Of a DNA stretch of 39,067 nt, positions 31,538-39,067 are shown one piece after another (position 1 is the stretch's first letter; every line of letters begins with the position of its first letter). Source of the stretch: Candidatus Dojkabacteria bacterium (GTDB lineage Bacteria > Patescibacteriota > Dojkabacteria > B142 > WJKM01); contig WJKM01000001.1 of NCBI GenBank assembly GCA_014729085.1, forward strand, positions 1 through 39,067. Direction: 5' to 3'. The position numbers were made by a program, and so were the translations under genes. The notes under the pieces are model-generated. The model was given only the letters and a program-made list of their open reading frames with translations. It was not told the DNA's origin and made no database searches.

Positions 31538-32140
31538 ATGTTAGGTTTTTTGCAGGGGGAAGTTACAGAAAAAATTGGTGAGGAATCAATAATTGAGGTC
31601 TCAGATGGTATTGGCTATTTAGTCCGTTTAGTTGGGGTAAATGTTTTAGAGGGTAGGAAAATTTCTGTGTATATATATACGTATGTAAGGGAGGATGCAA
31701 TAAGGTTGTACGGTTTTGAAACAAAAAAAGATCTGCAACTTTTCAAGATGCTGTTGTCGGTAAGTGGTATTGGTCCCAAATCTGCAACTGCTTTGGTTGA
31801 GAGTCGTGGTTCGGAGCAGATAGCGAATGCAATTTTGACTGAGAATACTGCGGGATTGAAAGTAACTGGGGTTGGAAATAAAACAGCTAAAAAAATTATA
31901 CTAGAATTGAAAAAAAAGATTGAGGAGTTAGGAATTGATACCGAAGGGGCAGAAACCCGGAGTGTAGAACAGGAGAGGATTAAGAAGAAGTTTAGCGAAG
32001 TCAAGGATGCTTTGCTAGGCCTTGGTTATACCTCAAGAGAAATTCAAAGAGTTATATCAGAAATCAAAGATTCGGAGAACACAAACAATCAAGATGTTGG
32101 TGAGTTGTTGAAAAGCGCTCTTATTTATTTAAAAAAATAA
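31538..32140 (+). CDS. ruvA: Holliday junction DNA helicase subunit RuvA
   Basis: A 200-residue protein, the standard length. Domain I begins MLGFLQGEVTEKIGEESIIE, domain II has helix-hairpin-helix motifs (LLSVSGIGPKSATALVE and LKVTGVGNKTAKKIILELKK), and domain III is the RuvB-contact domain (VKDALLGLGYTSREIQRVIS). RuvA holds the Holliday junction as a tetramer. I chose the ATG at 31538; an earlier start would overlap ruvC. It lies 25 bases after ruvC and 60 before ruvB. Confidence 0.95.
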   Translation: MLGFLQGEVTEKIGEESIIEVSDGIGYLVRLVGVNVLEGRKISVYIYTYVREDAIRLYGFETKKDLQLFKMLLSVSGIGPKSATALVESRGSEQIANAILTENTAGLKVTGVGNKTAKKIILELKKKIEELGIDTEGAETRSVEQERIKKKFSEVKDALLGLGYTSREIQRVISEIKDSENTNNQDVGELLKSALIYLKK

Positions 32141-32200
32141 ACATATTTGTGTTAGGATACAATGAAATCTTAAATTTATTATTACTATAATCTTATTAAA

Positions 32201-33214
32201 ATGATTGACGAAGTTACTAATTTAGAGACCAACAATGAAGAGGAAAGAACAATTGAAAAATCGCTGAGACCAAAAACGTTTTCTGATGTAATTGGACGTA
32301 CCTCAGAAATTCAAAATTTACGAATTATGATTAAAGCAGCTAAGAAAAGAGGTATTGCACTTGATCATTTGATTTTTCATGGTCCTCCAGGACTAGGTAA
32401 GACTGCAATTTCTTATGTTGTTGCACATGAGATGGGAGTCCCGTTACATATAACATCAGGACCTGCTATTGAGCGACAAGGGGATTTAGCATCAATATTA
32501 ACTGGAATTGAGGAAAAAGCGATACTTTTTATTGATGAAATACATAGGTTAAATAGAGTGGTTGAGGAGGTGCTTTACCCTGCAATGGAAGATAGGGCCA
32601 TAGATGTTGTAATAGGAAAAGGTCCTTCTGCAAAGACGCTACGTTTAGAACTAAGTAGTTTTACATTAATAGGTGCAACTACTCGTATGGGAAGAATAAG
32701 TGCTCCTTTACGAGATAGGTTTGGGGCAAACTTTAGATTTGGTTTTTATGATTATGAAGATTTGGCAAGAATCGTGCAACAAAAAGCTGATGTACTTGAA
32801 ACAACAATAGATAAAGAAGCAGCTTATGAAATCGCTAGAAGATCAAGAAAGACCCCTAGAATTGCAATTCGTATTCTGAAGAGGATGAGAGATTTTGCAG
32901 ATGTTAACAATGACGGGAAAATTACCAAAAAGGAGGTTGTAGAGGGCTTAAAGATGCTTAATATTGATAGAATTGGTTTAGACTATTTGGATAGAAAAAT
33001 ATTGCAAACTATTATTGAAAATTTTGAAGGAGGACCAGTCGGACTTTCAACAATAGCAGCATCTATTTCTGAAGATTTGGAGACCATAGAGGATGTCTGC
33101 GAACCCTTCTTATTGCGTGAAGGTCTTATCAAAAGAACACCAAGGGGAAGAGTGGTAACTAAAAAGGGGATAGAACACATGAAAGAATCTGGTGAGTCAG
33201 TTTATTTACTTTAA
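32201..33214 (+). CDS. ruvB: Holliday junction DNA helicase RuvB
   Basis: A 337-residue AAA+ motor. The N-terminal SLRPKTFSDVIG is standard, Walker A is GPPGLGKT, Walker B is LFIDEIHRLNRVVEE, sensor 1 is LIGATTRMG, and the arginine finger is in APLRDRFG. The C-terminal winged helix contains GPVGLSTIAASISEDLETIE and IKRTPRGRVVT. It drives branch migration with RuvA. The linker contains ADVNNDGKIT, slightly EF-hand-like, but this matches the ordinary RuvB pattern in this position. Confidence 0.97.
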   Translation: MIDEVTNLETNNEEERTIEKSLRPKTFSDVIGRTSEIQNLRIMIKAAKKRGIALDHLIFHGPPGLGKTAISYVVAHEMGVPLHITSGPAIERQGDLASILTGIEEKAILFIDEIHRLNRVVEEVLYPAMEDRAIDVVIGKGPSAKTLRLELSSFTLIGATTRMGRISAPLRDRFGANFRFGFYDYEDLARIVQQKADVLETTIDKEAAYEIARRSRKTPRIAIRILKRMRDFADVNNDGKITKKEVVEGLKMLNIDRIGLDYLDRKILQTIIENFEGGPVGLSTIAASISEDLETIEDVCEPFLLREGLIKRTPRGRVVTKKGIEHMKESGESVYLL

Positions 33215-33226
33215 TGAGTTAACATC

Positions 33227-34054
33227 ATGAAAAATATTTCTACCCGGAATAGAGCCTTAATTCTTTCAACTCTACTAACGGGCATATATATGATTTTTCA
33301 TTTACAGCTATCGATATTAGAATATTTATATCAATATGATTGGGGCATTTTCGTACTTCCGGGAATGATATCGATTCTAATGTTTCTTGCATTGTTTTGG
33401 GTGTTAAATTTTTCGGTAAAAGGGGAAAGAATTATTACGATAAATATATTTGCTTCACTTAGTATTTTCATTATATTTTTGTTTTTTGAGTTCTTATACT
33501 TTACACAGACCTCTCTTGAACAACTTACTACAACAATCCTTTCAATAATTTTGGTATTTGTAGTTAATTACATTGTTATTTTAACCGTAAATATTTTAAA
33601 TTATTCTTATATCAAACAAATTCCTTTAGGCCAGGCAGGTAGAGCAGCTAGTTATATTATTAGTTTGATAGTTCAGTATTTTGCATTCTTCTTGATGTTT
33701 TCAAAGGATATGAATGTTTTTCTAAGAACATTATTGATATTTTTAGTAGTATTATTTTTTGCTTATTCTTTACTTTGGAATTTAGCAATTTCCTTTACAA
33801 AGAGAGCTTTTTCTTCATTATCTATAGCTATTGTTGTACTACTTTTTTCCTTAGTTATTAATCTATGGCCTATTTCCACTTATTTGATAAGTTTAGTATT
33901 GTCGATCATTCTTTATATATCTTTAGGGATTGCTTTAGAAATAAGGGAGAAGGTCAGTAGACAGGTTTGGATCGAATATGGAGTATTATTAGTATTAGTC
34001 TTCTTGATTCTAATAATAGGTAGCGAATGGGGTATAAATGGCCCGTTAATTTAA
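33227..34054 (+). CDS. Polytopic membrane protein of unknown function
   Basis: A 275-residue, very hydrophobic protein with about eight membrane segments and short loops (for example LVLVFLILIIGSEWGING at the end). There is no signal motif, transporter signature or catalytic residue I can identify. It lies 12 bases after ruvB and 53 before dprA, so it is probably co-transcribed with them, but its role in recombination is not evident from sequence. A lineage-specific membrane protein is the simplest description. Confidence 0.65.
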   Translation: MKNISTRNRALILSTLLTGIYMIFHLQLSILEYLYQYDWGIFVLPGMISILMFLALFWVLNFSVKGERIITINIFASLSIFIIFLFFEFLYFTQTSLEQLTTTILSIILVFVVNYIVILTVNILNYSYIKQIPLGQAGRAASYIISLIVQYFAFFLMFSKDMNVFLRTLLIFLVVLFFAYSLLWNLAISFTKRAFSSLSIAIVVLLFSLVINLWPISTYLISLVLSIILYISLGIALEIREKVSRQVWIEYGVLLVLVFLILIIGSEWGINGPLI

Positions 34055-34107
34055 CCATATTTTCTTTGATTACTTTTTCCTTTTCAATTTGTTATTAATC
34101 AAGTTTT

Positions 34108-35202
34108 ATGAAGACGAAAGAAAAACTTTCCAGATTTTGTCTTTCTATGATTGATGGAGTAGGTCCTTCTACTTTTCATAAGCTTGTATCTCAGTTCCGA
34201 AGCACATTGGCAATTTGGGATAACCCTTCAGAATTGGGTATACCCAAAGAACTTTCAAAAAAAATTGAAAAACAAAAATTGAATTTTAATGTTGAAAAAC
34301 AGCTAAAAAAATTAGAAGCTAAAGATATAGGGTTTATTGCATTCGGAGAAGAAGATTATCCTTCATATTTATCTCAAACAAAAAATCCTCCCCCTTGTTT
34401 ATATTATGCTGGAAATTATCAAGCAGAGTTGTTCAAGAAGTCGATTTCTATTGTCGGCACACGTCAGATTTCAGATTATGGCAGAGCGGTAGCAAAGAGA
34501 TTTGTAGTAGAACTAGTGAAGAATGGATTTACAATTATTTCTGGTATGGCATTTGGAGTAGATAGTGCGGCGCACCGTTATACTATAGACTGTAAAGGCA
34601 GAACAATAGGGGTATTAGCATCTAGTGTAGATGAGCCTACTCCAAAGAGAAATAGGGGTTTGTATAATCAAATAATTAATAATAATGGTTTGATTATCTC
34701 TGAAACTTTTCCCGGAACAGAGATCGGTCCTTGGTCCTTTCCACAAAGAAATCGTATTATTGCTGGCACTTCTTTGGGTACTTTGGTAATTGAGGCTGGT
34801 GAGGATAGCGGCGCACTAATTACCGCAGATATAGCATTTTCGGAAAACAGGGAAATTTTTGCTGTTCCTGGGGATATCAATAGAGGTTTATCAAAAGGCA
34901 CTAATAAACTCATTAAATATACAAAAGCTAAGTTAGTAGAGGAACCGAAAGATATCATCGTAGAATTTGAAAATATGCTTGAAGAGAGTCCTTTTGAAAA
35001 AACAGAAAATAAAAAGATATTCGAAAGGAAAGATCCGCTTGAAAATGAAATTTTACGTTTATTAACAGAAGATTCCTTGACGGTAGAAGAAATTGGAAAT
35101 ACATTAATGAAGACTTCTTCAAAAATATCCACTCACTTATCTTTACTGGAAGTTGAAGAAATAATACAGAAAGGGATGGATGGTAAGTTTAGATTATTAT
35201 AG
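34108..35202 (+). CDS. dprA: DNA processing protein DprA
   Basis: A 364-residue protein that loads RecA onto incoming single-stranded DNA. The N-terminal SAM-like helical part is followed by the Rossmann domain: SIVGTRQISDYGRAVAKRFV, SGMAFGVDSAAHRYTI and SETFPGTEIGPWSFPQRNRI, then EAGEDSGALITADIA and FAVPGDI. A C-terminal winged helix (LTVEEIGNTLMKTSSKISTH) is present, as in full-length members. Its presence agrees with natural competence, which is reported for Patescibacteria, but no com genes lie in this window. Confidence 0.96.
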   Translation: MKTKEKLSRFCLSMIDGVGPSTFHKLVSQFRSTLAIWDNPSELGIPKELSKKIEKQKLNFNVEKQLKKLEAKDIGFIAFGEEDYPSYLSQTKNPPPCLYYAGNYQAELFKKSISIVGTRQISDYGRAVAKRFVVELVKNGFTIISGMAFGVDSAAHRYTIDCKGRTIGVLASSVDEPTPKRNRGLYNQIINNNGLIISETFPGTEIGPWSFPQRNRIIAGTSLGTLVIEAGEDSGALITADIAFSENREIFAVPGDINRGLSKGTNKLIKYTKAKLVEEPKDIIVEFENMLEESPFEKTENKKIFERKDPLENEILRLLTEDSLTVEEIGNTLMKTSSKISTHLSLLEVEEIIQKGMDGKFRLL

Positions 35203-35355
35203 TTTTGATACTTCCTATAAAAGTTTTCAATAAATATTTGCAGTTAACCTTGATGATTTGATAGGATTGAGGGTTAGTATAGAACAATGTTTTTATATAG
35301 AAATGAATTAAGTGATATACTTACAAAACGAATTAATTTAAGTTATATAGATTTT

Positions 35356-37605
35356 ATGGATAGTTTAGTTATAGTAGAATCTCCTTCAAAAGCGAAAACC
35401 ATCAAGAAATATCTTGGTAAGGGTTTTGAGGTTGTTGCATCTAAAGGACATATTGTAGATTTGCCTAAATCTGAATTGGGAGTCGATGTGGAGCATAACT
35501 TTAAACCAAAGTATAAAGTTACTAAAAGAAAGGCATTAAAAACCTTAAAGGATTCTTTTAAAGGTAAGGATTCTCTAGTTTTAGCTGTTGACCCAGACCG
35601 AGAAGGGGAAGCAATAGGCTGGCACGTTGCTGAGAAACTTGGAGTAATCACAAAAGGTGGGAAGATTAAAAAAGGGAAGGATTTAAAACGAATTGTATTT
35701 ACTTCTATTACAAAAGATAGTGTTCAGGAAGCAATAAATAATCCTCGAACATTGGATGGAGATTTGTTTAATGCCCAACAAGCAAGAAGGGTATTGGATA
35801 GATTAGTGGGATATAAATTGTCTCCCCTGCTTTGGAAAAAAATAAGGTATGGTTTATCTGCCGGTAGGGTTCAGTCTGTTGCTGTAAAATTAGTGGTTGA
35901 ACGAGAGGCAGAAAGGGAAGCTTTCAAGCCAGATGAGTATTGGAAAATAACTGCATGCTTAAATCAAAAAGAAACAGAAAAGCAACCAATAGTTAAAACG
36001 ATATTGAAGGAAGAAAGAGAAGAAAAGAAAAAGGATTGCGAAGAGGATAGTATAGAATTTAATTTATCAAAAATAAAAAATAAAAAATTTGAGTTAAATA
36101 AGAAGAAAGAAGTTGATCAAATATTGCAAAAGATTAAGAATAAAATCTGGAAAGTATCAGAAATTAGTTCAAAAGATGTAAGCCGAAATCCCAAACCTCC
36201 TTTTACTACAAGTACTTTTCAACAAACAGCTTCAAGTTGGTTAGGTTTTACACCAAAACGTAGCATGAGAGTTGCTCAAAAATTATACGAAAAAGGTATG
36301 ATTTCATATATGAGAACTGATTCAACTAACTTATCGAAATCGGCTCTCAAATCAGCTCGAGCTTATATAGAAAAAGAAATAGGGAAAAAATATTTACCTC
36401 AAAAGCCAAAATACTATAAAACGAAAGCAAAAGTTGCTCAAGAAGCTCATGAAGCTATTAGACCTACGGATTTTTCCAAAACTCCAGGAAAGGTAGATTT
36501 AAAATCAGACGATAAGAAGATTTATAAACTAATATGGCAAAGAGCATTAGCTTCTCAGATGAAAGCTGCAAAGTTAGAAAGTAGTAAAGTCGAGATTGAA
36601 ATAGGTGATTATTTATTTCAATCAACAGGACAAAGAATAATATTTAAAGGATACTTAGAAATTTATCCCGAAAAAGTAAGTGAAAATATTCTACCTAAAC
36701 TCAAGAAGGGAGAGGTTTTATATTTAAACGTCTTATTCGGATCTCAACATTTTACACAACCTCCTGCAAGATATACTGAAGCAAGTTTGATTAAAGAGCT
36801 AGAATCGTATGGAATAGGCAGACCTTCTACGTATGTACCAATTATTTCTACTATTCAAACTAGAAAATATGTGAAAAAAGATGGAAAGTACTTCTATCCA
36901 ACCGATACTGGGAAAATTGTGACTAAATTATTGAAAGAAAATTTTGCAGACGTTGTGGATTATGATTTTACTGCTAAGATGGAAAAAAATCTTGATGATG
37001 TAGCTAACGGTGAAAAAGACTGGGTCAAGATGATGGAGAAATTTTATTTTCCATTTGAGAAACAAATCAAAAAGAAAGAGAAGGAGATTGACAGAGAAAC
37101 CTATACTGTACTTGAAGAGGCACCAGCAGAAATTAAATGCCCAGATTGCGGAGGAAAGATGAATATAAAGCTTGGGAAGTACGGTCGATTTTATAGTTGT
37201 AAAAAGTGGCCTGATTGTAAAGGCATTTTAGATATTGAAGGAAAGACAGAAGATGATTTGAAGAAAGAAGCAAAAAGTAAGCAATTTTTAAAGATATACA
37301 AAGCTGCTCCACAAACTGATGATGGACGTGATTATTTACTTAAAAGAGGAAGGTATGGAAAGTTTTGGGCACATCCTGATTATCCCAAGGTTAAAGATGC
37401 CCAACCACTTGAGTATACTGATGAGGTGTTTGATCAAGTATATGGTACTCCACCTAAAGCAGAAGACGGAACTAAAATGATACTTCGTAGAGGTAAATAC
37501 GGTGAGTTTTGGGCGCATCCCGATTATCCAAAGAAAAAAGAGATAAAGAAGTTGGATAAGAAAAGAGTGAAGGCACAAAAGAAAATACTTGGATTAGATA
37601 CATAA
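35356..37605 (+). CDS. topA: DNA topoisomerase I (type IA)
   Basis: A 749-residue enzyme relaxing negative supercoils. The TOPRIM domain has VIVESPSKAKTIKKYLG (E8) and AVDPDREGEAIGWH (D79, D81). The catalytic tyrosine is Y318 in GMISYMRTDST. The core continues with FTQPPARYTEASLIKELESY. One four-cysteine zinc ribbon follows near 594-622 (CPDCGGK ... CKKWPDCKG). Two later repeats (RGRYGKFWAHPDYPK and RGKYGEFWAHPDYPK) keep the shape of zinc ribbons but have lost all cysteines. I chose the ATG at 35356, which precedes the conserved strand directly; the longer frame to 35287 adds no conserved sequence. Confidence 0.96.
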   Translation: MDSLVIVESPSKAKTIKKYLGKGFEVVASKGHIVDLPKSELGVDVEHNFKPKYKVTKRKALKTLKDSFKGKDSLVLAVDPDREGEAIGWHVAEKLGVITKGGKIKKGKDLKRIVFTSITKDSVQEAINNPRTLDGDLFNAQQARRVLDRLVGYKLSPLLWKKIRYGLSAGRVQSVAVKLVVEREAEREAFKPDEYWKITACLNQKETEKQPIVKTILKEEREEKKKDCEEDSIEFNLSKIKNKKFELNKKKEVDQILQKIKNKIWKVSEISSKDVSRNPKPPFTTSTFQQTASSWLGFTPKRSMRVAQKLYEKGMISYMRTDSTNLSKSALKSARAYIEKEIGKKYLPQKPKYYKTKAKVAQEAHEAIRPTDFSKTPGKVDLKSDDKKIYKLIWQRALASQMKAAKLESSKVEIEIGDYLFQSTGQRIIFKGYLEIYPEKVSENILPKLKKGEVLYLNVLFGSQHFTQPPARYTEASLIKELESYGIGRPSTYVPIISTIQTRKYVKKDGKYFYPTDTGKIVTKLLKENFADVVDYDFTAKMEKNLDDVANGEKDWVKMMEKFYFPFEKQIKKKEKEIDRETYTVLEEAPAEIKCPDCGGKMNIKLGKYGRFYSCKKWPDCKGILDIEGKTEDDLKKEAKSKQFLKIYKAAPQTDDGRDYLLKRGRYGKFWAHPDYPKVKDAQPLEYTDEVFDQVYGTPPKAEDGTKMILRRGKYGEFWAHPDYPKKKEIKKLDKKRVKAQKKILGLDT

Positions 37606-37765
37606 TTTTTCGGTAAAAAATCGGTCGGTTATTATTAATTGATATCTCCTAAAAATTTTTTTCAATAAATGCATTTAAAAAGCTTTTTCAACCCCTCCAT
37701 ATATAAGGGATCTATATCTTACAATAAAGTTGCTTTTTTAAGCATATTTTGACCCACTTAAGCTG

Positions 37766-37794
37766 TTGAATTCTACTTAGGAATAGGTTATTCT
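37766..37794 (+). promoter_or_regulatory. Promoter of the surface protein gene
   Basis: TTGAAT (37766-37771), a 17-base spacer and TATTCT (37789-37794). The start point near 37801 leaves a leader of about 44 bases before the GTG at 37845. Confidence 0.45.
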
Positions 37795-37844
37795 AAATCT
37801 AATGCTGCACACAATTTAATATATTTTCTGTCTCATGATTACTT

Positions 37845-39067
37845 GTGAAAAGAAATAGATTTGCACAAATAAGCTATATTATTGCCAGACTTCAGAATTG
37901 GTTATTCTCTCTATGTTTACTATCAACACTGATAATTTTTACAGGGATATATTTCTACGTAAAAGTAGAAACAGTAACAGCGGCAATAAATGAAAGCATA
38001 AACATACAGGGGAAGATAACAAATGATGATGGGACAAATTTAACAAATACAGATGCAGGATGTATAAACGAGACAGGGTCTGACACATGTGACTTTAGGA
38101 TAAGAGTATATGATCAAGCAGCAACAGGAAACTTACTTTGGGAACAGACGCAAGCGGATGTAGAGTTATCAGACAATGCAGGAATATACAGTTTAGATTT
38201 AGATTTTTCAACAGGGTATCAGGGTAGTTATGACGATACAATCTTCAAGACAAACAGTCTATTTATTCAAGTAGAGTTTGATCCAAGCGGGAATGGGGAC
38301 TTTACAGAAGGAGAGATATTTTTAGACAGTTCAGGGAACAGGCATCAGTTAACATCAGTACCACAGGCATATTATGCAAAGTATGCTGAGTATTTGAGTA
38401 ATGAGAACAGTTATGTAAAGTTAGTACCTGGAGGGTCAGGACAAGTACTGGGAGATAATGAAGCAGGAACAAGTCTCATACATATAGACGAAAGTGATAA
38501 CAACAACACTCCAAATTTGATAGAGTTAGAGAAAGATGGGAGTGACGTATTTGTGGTGAATAATGATGGAAGTGTGACAATAGCAGATGGGAGTGTAATT
38601 GGAGCGACAGGACTAAATATAGATTTTGATGATACTTCAAACAGAGCACAATTGACAGGAGGAGTACTCAATTTAGATCCAATGTCACAACCTGGGTCAA
38701 GTACACAAGGAGATATATATTCAGACAGTTCAAATCAAAACCTTTACTATTATGATGGGGCAAGTTGGATAGATTTAACAGCAGGAGGAGGATATTGGAG
38801 CAGAAATTCTTCAAGTGGATATTTATACACATCGACAGCTGGAGATGACATACAGTTAACAGATGGGGACTGGATAGGATTGGGATCAGCAGGGGAGAGG
38901 ATAGAGTTTGACGGAACAAATGGAGCATTATTGATGACAGGAGATTTAATTCCATCATCAGGAAGTACATTTGATCTTGGATCCACATCAAGCTACTGGA
39001 ATGATCTATACCTTGAAGGAGGAACGATATATTTTAATGATACAACAGATGCAACAATAGGATACAA
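37845..39067 (+). CDS. Large exported surface protein, N-terminal part (runs off the window)
   Basis: The frame from the GTG at 37845 is open to the end of the window (407 codons). A membrane/signal segment at about residues 18-38 (WLFSLCLLSTLIIFTGIYFY) is followed by a secreted part rich in Thr, Ser, Gly, Asp and Asn. It first has a beta-sandwich-like domain (INIQGKITNDDG, RIRVYDQAATGNLLWEQTQA, QLTSVPQAYYAKYAEYL), then short repeats such as DIYSDSSNQNLYYYDGASW and STFDLGSTSSYWNDLYLEGG. These repeats are common in giant surface and tail-fibre-like proteins of Patescibacteria. Codon use (ACA, ATA, GGA) differs from its neighbours. Probably a cell-surface adhesin; full size unknown. Confidence 0.75.
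   Translation, partial: MKRNRFAQISYIIARLQNWLFSLCLLSTLIIFTGIYFYVKVETVTAAINESINIQGKITNDDGTNLTNTDAGCINETGSDTCDFRIRVYDQAATGNLLWEQTQADVELSDNAGIYSLDLDFSTGYQGSYDDTIFKTNSLFIQVEFDPSGNGDFTEGEIFLDSSGNRHQLTSVPQAYYAKYAEYLSNENSYVKLVPGGSGQVLGDNEAGTSLIHIDESDNNNTPNLIELEKDGSDVFVVNNDGSVTIADGSVIGATGLNIDFDDTSNRAQLTGGVLNLDPMSQPGSSTQGDIYSDSSNQNLYYYDGASWIDLTAGGGYWSRNSSSGYLYTSTAGDDIQLTDGDWIGLGSAGERIEFDGTNGALLMTGDLIPSSGSTFDLGSTSSYWNDLYLEGGTIYFNDTTDATIGY

Noticed and set aside
32899-32940. EF-hand-like loop in RuvB (DVNNDGKITKKE)
   Set aside because: It fits the calcium-loop spacing, but RuvB proteins normally have a GDGxIT segment at this point, so it is ordinary family sequence.
38411-38991. Open frames on the minus strand under the surface protein
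   Set aside because: They are antisense to a long frame with a signal segment and clear repeats, and their translations show no domain.
1-39067. Alternative genetic code with TGA as glycine (as in Gracilibacteria and SR1)
   Set aside because: Several good genes end at TGA and conserved glycines are encoded by GGN.
1-39067. CRISPR array
   Set aside because: No regularly spaced direct repeats of 25-40 bases were seen, and there are no cas genes.

Overview
The window is AT-rich, uses the standard code with TGA as a stop, and has short intergenic gaps and frequent ATGA-type overlaps. Its core genes include compact or divergent versions: a metallo-hydrolase-like protein with no metal motif, a minimal LspA, and a LytR/CpsA/Psr-like protein with a degenerate first domain. 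With its small hypothetical proteins and a large serine/threonine/glycine-rich surface protein, this suggests a Candidate Phyla Radiation (Patescibacteria) bacterium, perhaps near Dojkabacteria or Microgenomates. That placement is inference from gene content; no 16S rRNA is present.

Layout. (1) 1-4453, minus strand: a compact run of a radical SAM protein with an unusual CX8CX2C cluster motif, a phosphoribosyltransferase-like protein, a CYTH-like protein and a HAD phosphatase, followed by an edge-truncated membrane protein. The first four look like one operon of unknown pathway. (2) 4454-9897: an accessory region of small cysteine-rich proteins, a two-gene membrane/nuclease pair with a slippery A-run at its junction, a receiver-domain gene broken by one base, a secreted cysteine-rich protein, a SAP-domain protein with a FokI-like nuclease motif, and a 550-base non-coding block full of hairpins. 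(3) 9899-16240: a probable integrated mobile element with zinc-ribbon and helical accessory proteins, a primase zinc-finger protein, a RepA-like RecA-fold ATPase and a large serine recombinase whose last 29 bases lie inside tRNA-Tyr. (4) 16212-16441: tRNA-Tyr and tRNA-Thr on the minus strand; tRNA-Thr sits inside a 20-base perfect inverted repeat. (5) 16814-37605: housekeeping genes, all on the plus strand: rpmB, mreB, mrdA, a metallo-hydrolase-like gene, dnaB, two hypotheticals, tRNA-Leu, efp, a charged membrane protein, an M16 protease, an Lgt-like membrane protein, lspA, an rluD-type gene, an LCP/LytR_C protein, yebC, ruvC-ruvA-ruvB, a membrane protein, dprA and topA. (6) 37845 to the end: the start of a large exported surface protein with different codon use.

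How the genes work together. mreB and mrdA act in lateral wall growth. The ruvCAB genes with dprA, dnaB and topA form a replication and recombination block. lspA with the Lgt-like neighbour suggests a lipoprotein-processing step. The accessory region and mobile element carry the most unexplained material. The best candidates for something new are the radical SAM/PRTase/CYTH/HAD operon, the SAP-FokI-like nuclease, the slippery junction of the split membrane-nuclease pair, and several structured non-coding segments.
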